Shown: positions 1 to 11,715, counted from the first letter of the stretch. The stretch is 64,000 nucleotides of DNA from Eudorina sp. 2006-703-Eu-15 (GCA_003117195.1 BDSI01000109.1:1-64000), one strand, 5' to 3'. Numbers and translations are program-made. Notes: generated by a model not told the origin, from the letters alone.

Positions 1-572
1 TCTGAGCGCATGTTCTGGTTTCACTCTGGCCTGACCGACGAACTGATGCAAGTGTGCGTGACTGACGAGAAGGGTGCCCTTCCCCAACTACGGCGCACTT
101 GTCAGGTTCGCCATCGGCAAAGAGGCACAATTTGACGCCCTTAAACGTGCTCGTGCTCTGCGTTTGAACGCTCTGTCCATGCAGGAGGCCTTCGACCCGG
201 CGGCTTCGGGTCCCAGCAACGGCAAGAGGCCCCGCGCACCGACGGCCCCTGCTGCGCCGGTCGTCGCGGCTGTGGCCCCTCCGCAGCCTGTCGCTGCGCC
301 CGTTGTGGCTGCCGCTGTGGCGCGCCCGCTGTTGCTGCCGCCGCCGGTCGGCCGGCCCCCGCAAGGACTACACCGCTCAACAACTGGCTGCCGCGACCAA
401 GTTTGGCTGCACGTTCGGCGAGTACCTGCGCCGCCTGGAGGCTTCGCTGTGCCTCCGCTGCTGCGCCGCCTCTCACCGCGTCAAGGACTGCCCTGTGTGG
501 CGCGCTGAGCATCCCGAGCTGTCCCAGGGCGGTGCCGCACATCCGGCCAAGAAGGCTCGCAAGACCCGTTAG
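1..572 (+). pseudogene. gag fragment with CCHC zinc knuckle, frameshifted
   Basis: The first 90 bases read in frame 1 as the end of a Ty3-type gag domain (FWFHSGLTDELMQ); the reading then shifts to the frame opening at 74 (IGKEAQFDALKRARAL) and again to the frame opening at 303. The last frame carries a CCHC zinc knuckle (C-x2-C-x4-H-x4-C) at 450-491 followed by a basic tail ending in KKARKTR and a stop at 570-572. A gag knuckle binds element RNA during packaging. At least two frameshifts are needed to join these parts, so the gene is broken as it stands. The middle is an Ala/Pro-rich linker. Confidence 0.8.
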
Positions 573-1239
573 GGGATGCCCAGGCCGGTTCTGAGGGGCT
601 GCCTCCTGGGTTAGCTGCTGTGCTAAACGCTGATGGTAGCGCTGTCGACTCTGAGTGTGACGGTGTGTCTGTTGCATCTGTGCCGGACCCCGTTATACGC
701 CGTCGTGCTGTCCGCGCTCTGATTCCGTCGGCGTTGGCTGAACTTGAACTTGCTGTGGGCCGCCGTTTCAGCTTCGATGCGCACGCTGCGCGCGCGGTTT
801 GATTCGGTCTGTAATCTGGCCTGCCGCGCTTTCGATCGCTGTCTTCTGTCAATCTTGGCGGTCACACAGTTCTGTTTGTCCCTCGTCCATGCGCGAAATG
901 CACGTGCAGCTTGCACATTACCGCGCATGCAAACAGCTGCGCCCTGACACTGCTGCGTGTCTGCTGTTGCCTACATACTTAGCCGGCCGGGCGTCACGTC
1001 ATCTCACTGGTATGACGCTTCTCCGCCGCTTCGACAAAGGTACTGTTCTGTTCAACGGGTTAGACTTGACTGGCGCTGTTGTGGCTTTGCCTGCGTTGAC
1101 GCACTCTGTGGACGTGGTATGATCGTCCTGCGCCCAACTCTTCGCCCTCTGCCCCGTTCTTGTCAGCCCTCTATTCCCCAGTCGCTGCGTCCCTGTCAGG
1201 TGATGATTTGCCTCGTGTAGCGCTGGCTGCCGCCGGCGT

Positions 1240-1590
1240 CTCCCTGCCTGCGTTAGTCGACTCGGGCCAGCCATGACTTCGTGTCTGAGGCTACTGTTCG
1301 GCAACTCAACCTGACCATCCGTCCCTGCGCCTGGTCGCACGTCACGCTGGCTGACGGAGGTAAGCGTGCGTTGCTGGGCAAGTCTCTCTGCGGCCTCTGC
1401 TGGACCGCTGCGGTTGAATCTGCAACCGTATGTCTTGCCTGATCTGACCAGCGTCGCTTCGCTTATCTTGGGATCGGCGTCTCTGTATGCTCACGGTGCT
1501 GTCTTAGACTACGGTTCACGTACTTTGCGTCTGCGCAAAGGCCGTCTGTCTTTCCGTGTGCCGTTGCTTGCCGCAGCTGTACGTTAGGGG
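1240..1590 (+). pseudogene. retroviral-type aspartic protease region, frameshifted
   Basis: The words ALVDSG at 1250-1267 match the aspartic protease active-site triad DSG of Ty3/gypsy elements. The frame stops at 1273 directly after it, and protease-like text continues one frame over (HDFVSEATVRQL, then a flap-like region to about 1587). The region lies between gag and RT where the protease is expected. The stretch 573-1239 gives only broken, weakly recognisable gag-protease linker. The identification rests on position and the DSG motif. Confidence 0.6.
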
Positions 1591-1784
1591 GGCGACGATG
1601 CTCCGCCTCATGTGAATTTTGCGCTTGCTGCACTGTGCTCGCGCTCTGAGCCCGAGCTGATTGGGCGTAAGGCTGCTGCTCGCATGCTTCGCAAGGGTGC
1701 CCATGCTTTGCTTGTTCGTCGAAGCTGTGTCTGAATTCGGCCGTACAGCAACCTGACGCTAAGGACCCTGAGGTTGAAGCCCTG

Positions 1785-3400
1785 TTGGAGGAATATGCAG
1801 ATATCTTCAAGGAGATACCTGGTCTGCCTCCTATGCGACCTGTCGACCACACCATCCCTCTGGTACCGGGAGCGGCGCCTGTGTCACTAGTGTCACGTCC
1901 CATGTACCGGCTGAGTCCTTTGGAGCTCGATGAGGTTAAACGGCAAGTGACTGACTTGCTAGCTAAGGGCATGATTCGTCCTAGCACCTCACCGTACTCC
2001 GCCCGATCCTGTTCGTGGGTAAGAAGGATGGTGGTCTGCGCATGTGCATTGATTATCGGGGTCTGAATGCGGTCACTGTGAAGAACCGTTACCCGTTGCC
2101 ACGCGTAGATGATCTGTTGGATAAGCTGAGGGGTTCTGCGTACTTCAGTTCGATCGATCTGCAACAGGGTACAACCAGATTCGGATTGCTGAGTCCGATA
2201 TTCCCAAATCTGCGTTTCGTACACCTTTCGGTCACTTTGAGTACACTGTCCTGTCCTTTGGTTTGGTGAACGCCCTGCCACCTTCCAAGCTGTTATGAAC
2301 CGCATCTTCAGGCAGTTCCTGGACCGGTTCGTCGTCTGTTACCTGGACGACATTCTGATCTTCTCTAAGACTCGGGAGGAACATTTACAACACCTCCGGC
2401 AGGTCTTTGAGATTCTGCGGCGAGAGCAACTGTACGCGAAGCGGTCTAAATGCCACTGGGCCCAGCCGCAGGTGGAGTATCTGGGGCACGTCGTCTCTGC
2501 TGACGGTGTCCGTATGGATCCGCGCAAATCTGCTGCGGTCCGTGACTGGCCCACTCCGACCAATCTGCAGGATCTTCGTAAGTTTTTGGGTCTGACCAAC
2601 TACTTTCGGAAATTCATTTCGCGTTATTCTGTCATTGCTGCGCCTCTGACCAATCTGACACGTAAGGGTGCTTTTCTGTCGCCTACTGCTTGGACTGCTG
2701 AGTGCCAAGAGGCGTTTACTGAACTGAAGCGTGTAGTCTGCGAAGACGTGATCTTGCGGTTCCCTGACTATTCCTTGCCCTTTCGTGTTGAGGTCATATC
2801 TGATGCCTCGCTGTACGGCACGGGAGCTGTTCTGTTGCAAGAGGGTAGGCCTGTTGCTTTCACCAGTCAGAAGTTTACGGGTGCTGAAACTCGTTATACT
2901 ACTGGGGAGCAGGAACTGCTTGCTGTGATCCACGCTCTGAAAGAATGGCGATGCTACCTTGAGGGGCGTCCCTTCACTCTGAAAACTGACCACAAGCCCC
3001 TTACGTTCCTGCAAGGTGTGCCGACCCTGAATCGTCGCCAGGCCCGATGGCTAGAATATATGGCGCGTTTCGACTATACCTGGAGTATTTGTCTGGCTCG
3101 ATGAATATCGCGGACGCTCTCAGTAGGCACCCTAATCTGCACTCTGCTGTTCTGTCTGTGACGACTCGCAGTTCTGTTCGCAAGGTTGCAACCGCTGACA
3201 ATGTCGCGGCCGCTCCTGCCTCTAACCCTTCAGCCGCAAATGCGCCTGCACCTGATCTGTTCGCCCGTCTGCGTGCCTTGTACCGTACTGATCCGTACTT
3301 CATGAACCCTGCTAACACGGCATCGCTCGTCTGTGAGCGAGGTATCTGGTACCGCCCCTGTCTGATCGTAAGCAGATTGTCATCCGAATGATGATGCTTT
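1785..3400 (+). pseudogene. reverse transcriptase and RNase H, several frameshifts
   Basis: RT begins with the Ty3-type lead-in (EIPGLPPMRPVDHTIPL), continues in a second frame from 2015 ([30 protein letters not shown]), and in a third from 2295, where the catalytic YLDD box appears (CYLDDILIFS at 2338-2367). The thumb (YLGHVVSADGVRMDP) and the RNase H part (ISDASLYGTGAVL, ETRYTTGEQELLAVIHAL, LKTDHKPLTFLQ) follow in the same frame to 3104. Shifts are visible near 2008, 2168, 2276, 3085 and 3358, each apparently a single base. The polymerase could not be made as one chain from this copy. Confidence 0.92.
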
Positions 3401-4773
3401 ACGTCGGGAGCTGCTGTCGCAGTATCATGATGGTCCCTTGGCAGGGCATCCTGGCTGCAGTCGTCTTCTGGAACTGATTGCCCGCGTATTCTGGTGGCCT
3501 AAATTGGCCGCCGACGCCGCCAATTATGTTCGGTCATGTGACCTCTGTCAGCGCAACAAAGCTCAGTCCGGTAAGACCCCTGGGTATCTGCAATCGCTGC
3601 CTGTGCCAGCGAACCCGTGGACAGTGTCTCCATGGACTTTGTTGTCGCGCTCCCCAAAACTGAGGGGGATACGACGCGGTGTTCGTTTTGGTTGATCGCC
3701 TGACGAAGATGGTGCACCTGGCGCCCACCACCACGTCCTGTACTGCTGAACAGGCTGCGCGTCTGTTTCTGGACAACGTCGTACGACTGCACGGCGTTCC
3801 CAAGAATATTGTCTCTGATCGTGATACACGTTTTACGAGCAAGTTCTGGGGCGCGCTTGGGGTGTTGCTGAATATGCGTGTGAATCTGTCCACCGCATAC
3901 CATCCCCAGTCTGATGGCCAAACTGAGCGCATGAACCGCACACTTGGTGATATGTTGCGTAACTTTGCTGGCCGTAATCCTGAAACCTGGGACACCCACC
4001 TGTCTGCTGCTGAGTTTGCGCTGAACAACGCAGTGAATCGCTCAACTGGGAAGAGTCCGTTCTTCCTGAACTATGGCTACCATCCTGCGCTACCTGTATG
4101 GCGTGAGTTGGACGTCACTGTTCCGGCTGCTAAGCGATTTGCTCGTAGCTTCGTGTCTAGGCTGACTGAGGCTAAGGCCTGCCTGGACGCTGCGCAACAA
4201 CGGGCTGCTGATTACTACAACCGCGATAAGACGCCTGTCACCTTCTCGCCTGATCAGCTGGTGATGCTGAGTACGAAGCACTTGCGTGATCTGTCACGTG
4301 GCGCTCGTAAGCTGCTTCCGCGTTGGGTTGGCCCGTACCCTGTCGTACGCATGGTAGGTACTGCGGCTGTTGAATTGCGTTTGCCTGCAAACATGCGCAT
4401 TCACCCGACCTTCCACGTGTCACTGATTCGACCTTATCGTTCACGCACGTCTGACGGTGCTGACGATATGGTTACTGACCCTGAACCTGATCCTGTTGCC
4501 TGGCTGTCTGATGACCAACCTCTGTTCTCTGTTGAACGCGTTCTGGACTATCGTTCCCGTCGTGTTCGTACTGGCGATCGGTTCCGGACTGTGCACGAAT
4601 GGCTTGTCAAATGGGCTGGTTATTCCTCTGAGCACAATTCCTGGGAGCCTGCGCGCAACTTTACGGCTGATCTGAAGTCAGTCCTGGAGGAGGTTCGGTC
4701 ACGGGCTAAACGGGCAGCGAGGACACTGCCGCCAGAGGGGGATAGTTGTTGTATTATGCGATCTGCCGCATGA
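3400..4773 (+). CDS. integrase with C-terminal chromodomain (end of broken pol)
   Basis: The zinc-binding HHCC part (GHPGCSRLLELI, CDLCQRNKAQ) lies at 3438-3580. One more shift near 3630 leads into a long uninterrupted frame, 3679-4773, with the integrase core: the second catalytic Asp in VSDRDTRF and the Glu in SDGQTERMNR. The first catalytic Asp sits just upstream in the shifted part. The chromodomain occupies roughly residues 282-340 of this frame (LFSVERVLDYR, HEWLVKWAGY, SWEP), the module that steers chromoviruses to marked chromatin. The frame has no start of its own because it is the tail of a polyprotein; it ends at the stop at 4771-4773. Confidence 0.9.
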
Positions 4774-5166
4774 TAAACAATATTTCTCTTTGGTGTTTTA
4801 CTGTTCTGTCATTCTGGGACTTCGCTGTGAGTTCCTAACTGTTCTCGTAACCGAGTTACGAACCTGTATTCGGGCTGCCGAATAACTGTTATTTCTGACG
4901 GTAATTGTAAATCTGTTTACAATTAGGACAACTGGTCCTGGTAGCTGTTCTGACTGACTCCGGTTGTCGAGTTCGACTAACGGCTACGCCGTTGGTCTAC
5001 TGACCCGTCGTCCCATGTACGGTACGGAAATCGCTACTGGGCGCGGAGCTGGTGCTTATATGCACACTGAGACTCAACAATCGGTAGTGCTTACTACCAC
5101 CAATATACGTAGTACTTTACAGTTACTGTACAGACCTCTGCATAGATTCCAGAATTAATGGTCACA
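4746..5166 (+). repeat. putative 3' LTR of the chromovirus
   Basis: Directly after the pol stop there is a purine run (agagggggatag, 4733-4744) and then about 420 bases beginning TGTTGT and plausibly ending CACACA. This is where the 3' LTR must lie. It is noncoding and AT-richer than the coding part. The exact ends cannot be proved because the matching 5' LTR is outside the window. Confidence 0.45.
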
Positions 5167-6077
5167 CACAATAGTAGATTATTCTTGCTTCACATTATTG
5201 CTCGTTTGGCTCGTTTCGCATGGGGTCAGCTACCCGTACCGACCGATACGGGTATCCTTAATACGGGTAAGGTTGCGGGTAAGGTTACGTATTGGTTGCG
5301 ACAAATCATGTGCGTGTCAAGCAAGCATCGTGCGCACATTCGATACATGTGTGGTGTTTTGTTACTCACTTGACCCAATGACCCGGCGGCATGGTCGCTC
5401 TGGTCCGGTGTTGTTGTAGTTGTTGGTGGATTTGCCTCATCATCAGATGCTACAGGTTGCCTCAAAATCCCTGCACAAATGGTCAATGCGTTGTGATTAT
5501 TGTGACATGTGGCGGTAGTGGCGGTAGTGGCGGAAAAGCGCACTGGATCCTACAAGGCTCGAAATCTTGTTCAGTTAATGTAATGTAACCGTTACAAGGT
5601 GGACCCCGCCGTATCCCGACCGGGTGTTCCTAGTGCCCAGATAGCGGGCCCAGATAGCTCGTAGGTGCCTCAGTTATCATTCTGATGTCGTTTAGCACTC
5701 GCGCACAACAACGAGGCGACCTCGGGTGAGACGAAGCAGGGAACCGGCACGGGTGGGCCAGATTACGAGGGGGCTCGCAACCGTGGGTGCAGCGGTGGGC
5801 ACGGCGGGCGCAGGGGCGCGGAGGGCGCGGGCGCGGGCGCCACGCGACCGGGGGCAAGGCGGCGGGGGACGGCCGGAAGCGCGCGCCGAAAAATATCGAG
5901 CAGGAGCAGGTCGCTGAGAAGAAGGCACCCAACCGCCGGCGGTAGCATCAGTCAGGATGACATAGGGCAGGGGCGCTACTGGGCTTGACATGTGCGTGCA
6001 GATAACTGATAACTAACTGAACAAGCAAAGCAGGCCTGCTGACAGAGATGAGCTATTCGTTAGGATGCCGTTCGTGT

Positions 6078-6412
6078 GGATGAAATGGGGCCCTTTCGCG
6101 TCCCATCTTGAATGAAGCGGTTCGTTCGTACGAAGTGGTTCTATGAAGTGCTTCGTACAAAGTAGTACGTATGAAGTGCTTGGGAGGGCCTTAATACGCG
6201 GATGAAGTGGGGCCTACGCGAAGTACTTATGCGTCTGAAGTACTTCATCGAGCTTATGAAGTGCTTTTGGTGCGGATTGATATGCCACTTTGTAAAAACA
6301 TACGAAGTAACCTATGAAGCTGTCTATGAACCGCCTTATGAAGTGCCCATGAAGTATTCATAAAGGGCCGTTTATGAAGATGCTATGAAGTGGATATTAA
6401 GTAGGGCCGTTC
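6078..6412 (+). repeat. degenerate cluster of ATGAAGTGC-type words
   Basis: About 335 bases contain roughly eleven copies of GAAGT, most within the longer word TATGAAGTGC, plus several one-base variants (atgaagctg, atgaagatg, acaaagtag), at irregular spacing of about 10-45 bases. The clustering is far beyond chance for this GC content and looks like a decayed tandem array. Function is unknown. Confidence 0.7.
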
Positions 6413-8046
6413 CACGAGTACTGCAGTAGTCATCATCTGTGAACAGGCAGTTCCACATGACATGTGCTTGAGCTGTCCACCTGATATTATACATACATAT
6501 AATATACAAACCCTAGGCCTGTACATGATAGATAAACCAAAAAAAATTGTAAACTCTATAAATCCTGTATACAAACCCTATATTTACCCCCATACTGTAC
6601 TATCTATGTACGCAGACTTGGCCACCACCGTCAACTTTCACAGCTACGTACATCGATACACGCAGCCCACCTGAGCACTCAACGCCCTCTAGTTGCACGA
6701 TGGCCCCTAGCCGCAAGGATATGCACAATGGTTCTGAGGGCTGAAGTACCCAGCCTGCATCCTCCACGACGCCCAGTCCATCAAGTCCATGGTTGACAAT
6801 GTACGCGTTGACAGGTTGAATTATTTTAACGACGGTGTACCTACACCATCGGCATGCATGTTGTTACTATCGTTATGACTGATAACGAAGACAACTAACG
6901 TTTTACATACACTCTGGCGGGTCTTGTCATGAATTCCCCCCAAATACATAAAAATATATAAATATGTATATTTGTATTTCTATATGTAACATGTGCAAAT
7001 ATATGCCGTCCTTCAGCCGATTGCCGTCTTATTCATTGGCGAAACACTAAAAACTGTGCCGCCGTCGACGACGGCCCGACCGAGGAGTGTGTGTTACTTC
7101 GTTTCCTTGGTTCCTTGGCCTGTACGTTATACGCATACGCTGCAATGGAAGCTATCGAATTGTAGTTTTGGCGCCTCGCTGTACCCTCATACATACACTG
7201 GTCTTTCTACCACCTGCCAAGCTACGGTATTATGTTATGGTTGCAAATCTGGTAAATGCCTATCAGTTGAAAGCACGCATGCGCAGAGGCTCCAGGTGCC
7301 ACGCCGGTGGCGTCTGGCAGCTGCTAAAATTTGTTCGTGCGTGTTGCCTCGCTCGGGGCTTGAGCAAGGCGTATGCACGTGTCATGGTGGCGTACGCTTG
7401 TAACTGATGACGCATCAATCAAGCAATTCTGAAGACGGATCCGCTTTATCCACCCTCTCAAGGTAGGGTCACGGCGTTACCCCGTGTCACCTCAACTGTG
7501 CTGCGTGGGCAGGTCCCCATCGTTCCGCGCGGTTCTAAACATATATACAGTCATACATGGTTGGGGAATCCACAGGCAAGCTCATTGTGCACCAATTTTA
7601 AGTGACATGCATGTCCCTTGCGACTCAGCATTTTACAGCACCACACGAACCGCACGCTGGCAGTCAGGTTGCTCGGTACGATCAGGGCGAACAACATGTA
7701 TGGGTTCTTGCAAGCAAGTGATAAAAAATGTCCACCGCAGGGACGAGCCATATTTGACGGAGTTGAGTAAGTTGAGATCTACTGCATTAAAGAGATATTC
7801 GACAAGTGTGTATGCTAGCTTACATACGCGTGCCCCCCAAGGGGCAATCACGCTGGTACACGACTGAGTAACAAATAACAAAGCCGTTCATGTTGTAGGT
7901 GAGAGCTGTCAAAGGCTTCTCCAGATGCTGAGGCAGTGCTTCGCATTGTATTTCAGGTATAGGGCCTACCATTGTACGACACCTACTACAGTTCATAACT
8001 GCGTCAACGAATGGAAACGACCTCGATCGACGAATGCAGGGCAGCG

Positions 8047-8050
<4 letters not shown>

Positions 8051-8106
<56 letters not shown>

Positions 8107-8126
8107 GTTAAACCCTATATATATAT
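8051..8126. repeat. TA-dinucleotide microsatellite with a GGGTT-A-AACCC interruption
   Basis: A pure AT run covers 8051-8104, is interrupted by gggttaaaccc (8105-8115, itself a five-base inverted repeat around one A), and resumes as TATATATAT. The run can fold on itself. Confidence 0.95.
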
Positions 8127-8294
8127 GTTATGGTCACTTGAGAACTATATTCTTACAGTTGCGATTTGTTAAATCCCATGCACGCAATTTTGTTCGATGG
8201 TATTGTCATGCACACGTGAGGCACGGTTCAGCACGCACGGGAGCCAGTTCGACTGATATGGCAGACACGCATGTTTTGGCTCGTAGCCACATAC

Positions 8295-9353
8295 CTTGAT
8301 GAGCCACACTTGTAGAGCGGGAGTCATCAACCCAACGCAACTTTTATAAATTGTGGGATCATGGTCGCGTAATAACATGCGTACTTGATCGAGCTTTTCA
8401 GTGCATCTTCCATCCATGTGTCTGTAAATACGTCGCCTCAAGATCGAGGGTTTATCTATGTAATCTATGCATTTATTAATATGTATTGGCTGCTGCACGC
8501 ACCTTTCCTGAAAAGTACGTATTGCCGCTTCAATGAAGTGTCCTACGGTTGCATCCTCAGGTCGCTCCAATGGTGGTACGCCCAAGCATACATGGACGCT
8601 GCAGGGCCCACCAGGATTCCGTAGCAGCTCCACCTGGACACGAGCTTCTTCCCGTACAAGTGCGGTAAGGGTAGCGCCACCAGTCTGAAGCAACGGCAGC
8701 GCCTGCTGCTTGCCTAACAACTGATTGGCACGGTCATCACTACTGCTGTAGACGACTTGATCATTGAGTAGCAACGAAGACACGGTGTAGTTGCTGCCAT
8801 TGACGGCAGTGGCACGGTCGCTAGCCACACCAGTAACAAGGCTGCTGGAACCTCCTGCACGAAAATTACGAACACTCCCAGCATTGCCTCCGCGTGTTCC
8901 TGCAAATGAGCCACGTCAGCAGGAAGTCAACGGTATCCATTATTAATATTATTGTTTGTATTATTTTAACAATTTGTTTACATTAATTAACATATATCAT
9001 TTTGGGGATTTTTTATTGCTATTTGTACTAGTATTAGTATTTGTATATTTATTTGTATAAGAATTAGTATTAATAGTATAACTATTAGTATTATTAATGT
9101 ATCGCAGCAGTATTTACTATGGTGCTGACGTACCGCCAACTAGCTGCCGCTGAAGCCCATCTCGAGCAAAATTCAGCAGATCGGCAACCGTGTGGGTGGA
9201 ATCAATCGGTATCAAAGCGGGTTCGAACTCCCGGCCGCCGTTGAATCCAGATGTCTTGTAACTGAGACGTACTGACACGAATTTTGCAGTTGTCGGCGGC
9301 GGCTGGTGCAGTTGCGGCGGCGGCGGTGGCGGTGACGATGCTGCGAGCAGCAT
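8295..9353 (-). CDS. unrecognised protein (two or three exons visible, may be a fragment)
   Basis: Exon 1 (9353-9134) starts at an ATG, has a Pro-rich run, then KFVSVRLSYKTSGF, FEPALIPIDSTHTV and ADLLNFARDGLQRQLVGG, and ends at a GTACGT donor. Exon 2 opens at 8899 after TTTGCAG; the phase fits exactly and reads on through NYTVSSLLLNDQVVYSSSDD, LVREEARVQVELL and HFIEAAIRTFQE to a GTATGT donor after 8295. A further in-phase intron (8502-8422) is possible. Exon 1 has the look of a short beta-grasp/ubiquitin-like leader, as in Crinkler-type proteins, but that is inference from pattern only. No stop exon was found with certainty to the left, so the 3' end may be missing or further away. Composition is AT-richer than the housekeeping genes to the right. 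Confidence 0.5.
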
Positions 9354-11171
9354 ACCAGACAGCACACGGAAAATACATGGTTGGCTTATTGTAAATAAAT
9401 AATATCATTCTTCGTTGATTGCTTTGAGACGAGGCACGCACACACAATCGCTCGGTTTATGCAGCAAATAGAGATCCGGGGCTCCGTCCGATGTATAACG
9501 ATGTTGATCTATCACATATACATACATATATATACATGTATACAGATATGCATATATACAGATATTCAGATGTATCCAAAATACGGTTAAAATGGATGGG
9601 GTCCATCGGAGGAGGGCGCAGCGTTGCCCCCCTTCGAAATGGAGCAACTAGAGCAACGAAGTAGATTATTAGGTGCACTACGTAAAATCGCTTCGACGGG
9701 TGTTCGAGTTGCTTAGTCAATCACGCATGCACGCACAGACCAGAATATTGATGCATGTGAACGCAGATAGAGAAACTTTAACAACTCCGTCATAGGGCGC
9801 GAGACAGGGGGCGAGACAGACCGGTCTCACCTACCAAACCACAAGGCTCTGACAGGCCTGCCTGCTGTCAGGATCTGGCAGCCTGACGAACAGCTAGCGC
9901 CGGCGGTACGGCTGGGTCCGTTCCTGGCTGTCTGATAGATGGGGGTGCCGCATGTGTCTTGTACGTACTAGACTAGCGCAAATTTTAAAAGCGAGAAATC
10001 ATATCGTTCAGAATTGGTCGGCTCTTTGCTTTTGTATCATCACGCACGCAAACCTATATGCGTCGTCCCTTGACGTATGTACGCACGTATATCGTCTATC
10101 GTCATGGTAGGTGGAACGCACGTTGTATGCTGGCGGGTGGCGGCCATACGTACCGCCACCGCAGCAGTAGCATATATATAAGCATGTAAACACCTGGGGC
10201 CTCACGCACAATTCTGAATTTGCGCACAAGCAAAAGGGGGACATTTACATTACGCCGAAGTTTGGACCCCGGCTCTCATCCCGCCATGTGATTCGGCGGG
10301 TCCAACTAGCGGCGGGTCTGGCGCGGTTTCCAGGAGACTGTCCTAGTGCCTCGGAGGCATTCGTTCGCGCTTGGCGCGCTGGTAACCTGGTGTACTGGCT
10401 GGTATGGCTGCATGAACCCCCCGCCCTCCTTCCCCGCGGGTGATGGAGGATGCATGGCTGCGCAGCCCTTGGTAGGGGTTGATGAGATGAGGCGCCTACG
10501 AGCTATCTGGGCCCGTTGGAACACCCGGTCGGGACAAGTCGGAACTCGGGTCCATCTTGGAACGGGTATTAGCTAGTTAGTTACTGTGGCTGCGTAAAGC
10601 TGGATAAGGTGCATCGTGCAGCTTGCAGACAGCGACGTCGACACGTATGCGGGCAGCACGGTTTCAGTGCGTGTGTGCGTGATAGGAATGCGTGATACAG
10701 ATACGAGGCACCCACAAGTCAACCTGAAAGTCAGAGAGCATATCGCGACGGTGGTGCGCGGTAATGGCTGCCGGAGGACGAGGTCGCCACCGGCGGTCGT
10801 GGCGCGCGGTAATACTGAGACGCCGCGCCATCGGTGCGTGTGTGTATGTGTATGTGTGTATGTAGTGCGCGAGCGGGGTAGTGCGTGCGCGAGCGGGGCA
10901 TTTACTGCTGGGCAGTCGCGGACGGATCATCGTCCGTTCAGAAATGAAAGGAACACACGCCTGCCCAAGCAAGCAAGAAGTTGATGTAATTGCGGTAATA
11001 TAAGTGCGCAGCCGGTGAACGAAGGGTGAACGAAGGCTGACGTGACGGGGAGTCGGGGCGGACGGCATCAAGCAGGCGGCCATTTGCCTTAGTATAGTAA
11101 CTGCACCACAGCTAGATATGTATACTAGATAGCTAGGATCAATCCCCAGCCCCGCTCGAATCCTGCATGTT

Positions 11172-11528
11172 GATTTCATCCTGCGCATCCTGCGCATGCT
11201 GTGCTGTACGTGTTTCCCGATGGCATCCTCGCTGTTGATATGGTGTACATCCGGCGCACTGTCTTGGTAGGTTCCTTGCTAGGTCCTGTGCGGTGGTCCA
11301 TGGGTTCCGGAGCGCATCTCCTGATCGGGGCTCTTTGGGTATCTTGCTGGAGAGGACTTCTGTTCCTCTTCTCCATAGATATACAATATGTAACGGTATT
11401 TGCCTATACGTCAGTCGGTCCATACAGGAACTCAGCGCAGGTAGCCGCCTGTTTTATTTACCACACATCCTAAAATCCTGCGCATGCTACGCATGCCATG
11501 CATGCTGTGTTTCCCGATGGCATCCTAA
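11172..11528. repeat. diverged direct repeat pair flanking about 240 bp
   Basis: The text around 11172-11229 (tcctgcgcat, then gtgtttcccgatggcatcct) recurs at 11468-11528 in the same order with small indels. The shared core gtgtttcccgatggcatcct is identical. The arrangement suggests an old duplication or the two ends of a small degraded element. Confidence 0.65.
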
Positions 11529-11697
11529 AAAGGGGCTGCGTGGACCTGGGGAGCCATATACCCTAACCAGCAGGTGCCTACTCCCGTGTTTACGTACCCA
11601 CCCGCCGGCCCCTACCAAGCCAAGCCCGGGGTTGGGGTTTACCCCCCTCACCCAACTCCTACCCCCTCTCTGCGTGGCTAAGGTACGTACGTTGGGT

Positions 11698-11715
11698 AAC
11701 CCCTAAAACCCTAAG
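11698..11715. repeat. short interstitial telomere-like sequence
   Basis: The word CCCTAAAACCCTAA occurs at 11701-11714. CCCTAAAA is the complement of the TTTTAGGG telomere unit known from Chlamydomonas. Only about two units are present, so this may be chance or a scar of break repair. Confidence 0.5.

Larger units (their letters stand above)
1..5166 (+). mobile_element. Ty3/gypsy chromovirus LTR retrotransposon, 5' end outside window
   Basis: A single plus-strand element runs in the order gag, protease, reverse transcriptase, RNase H, integrase, chromodomain, which is the Ty3/gypsy order; the C-terminal chromodomain places it among chromoviruses. The window begins inside gag, so the 5' LTR and primer-binding site are not visible. 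Several one-base frameshifts break gag, protease, RT and the start of integrase, so this copy looks non-autonomous unless the shifts are assembly errors. A purine-rich tract at about 4733-4744, followed by sequence starting TGTTGT, marks the likely polypurine tract and 3' LTR start. The right boundary is a guess because the 5' LTR cannot be compared and no target duplication can be tested. Confidence 0.93.
5167..8294. other. repeat-rich stretch without a recognised gene
   Basis: No gene could be supported in about 3.1 kb. It contains a GC-rich patch (5725-5900), the GAAGTG repeat cluster (6078-6412), AT-rich filler around 6480-6610 and 6900-7000, and a TA microsatellite near 8.05 kb. Open frames present on both strands are short, rich in Cys/Arg/His and show no family motif or plausible splice chain. 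Confidence 0.6.

Noticed and set aside
9219..9243. tRNA T-arm-like word ggttcgaactcc
   Set aside because: Lies in a coding exon of the minus-strand gene and has no A box or acceptor stem around it.
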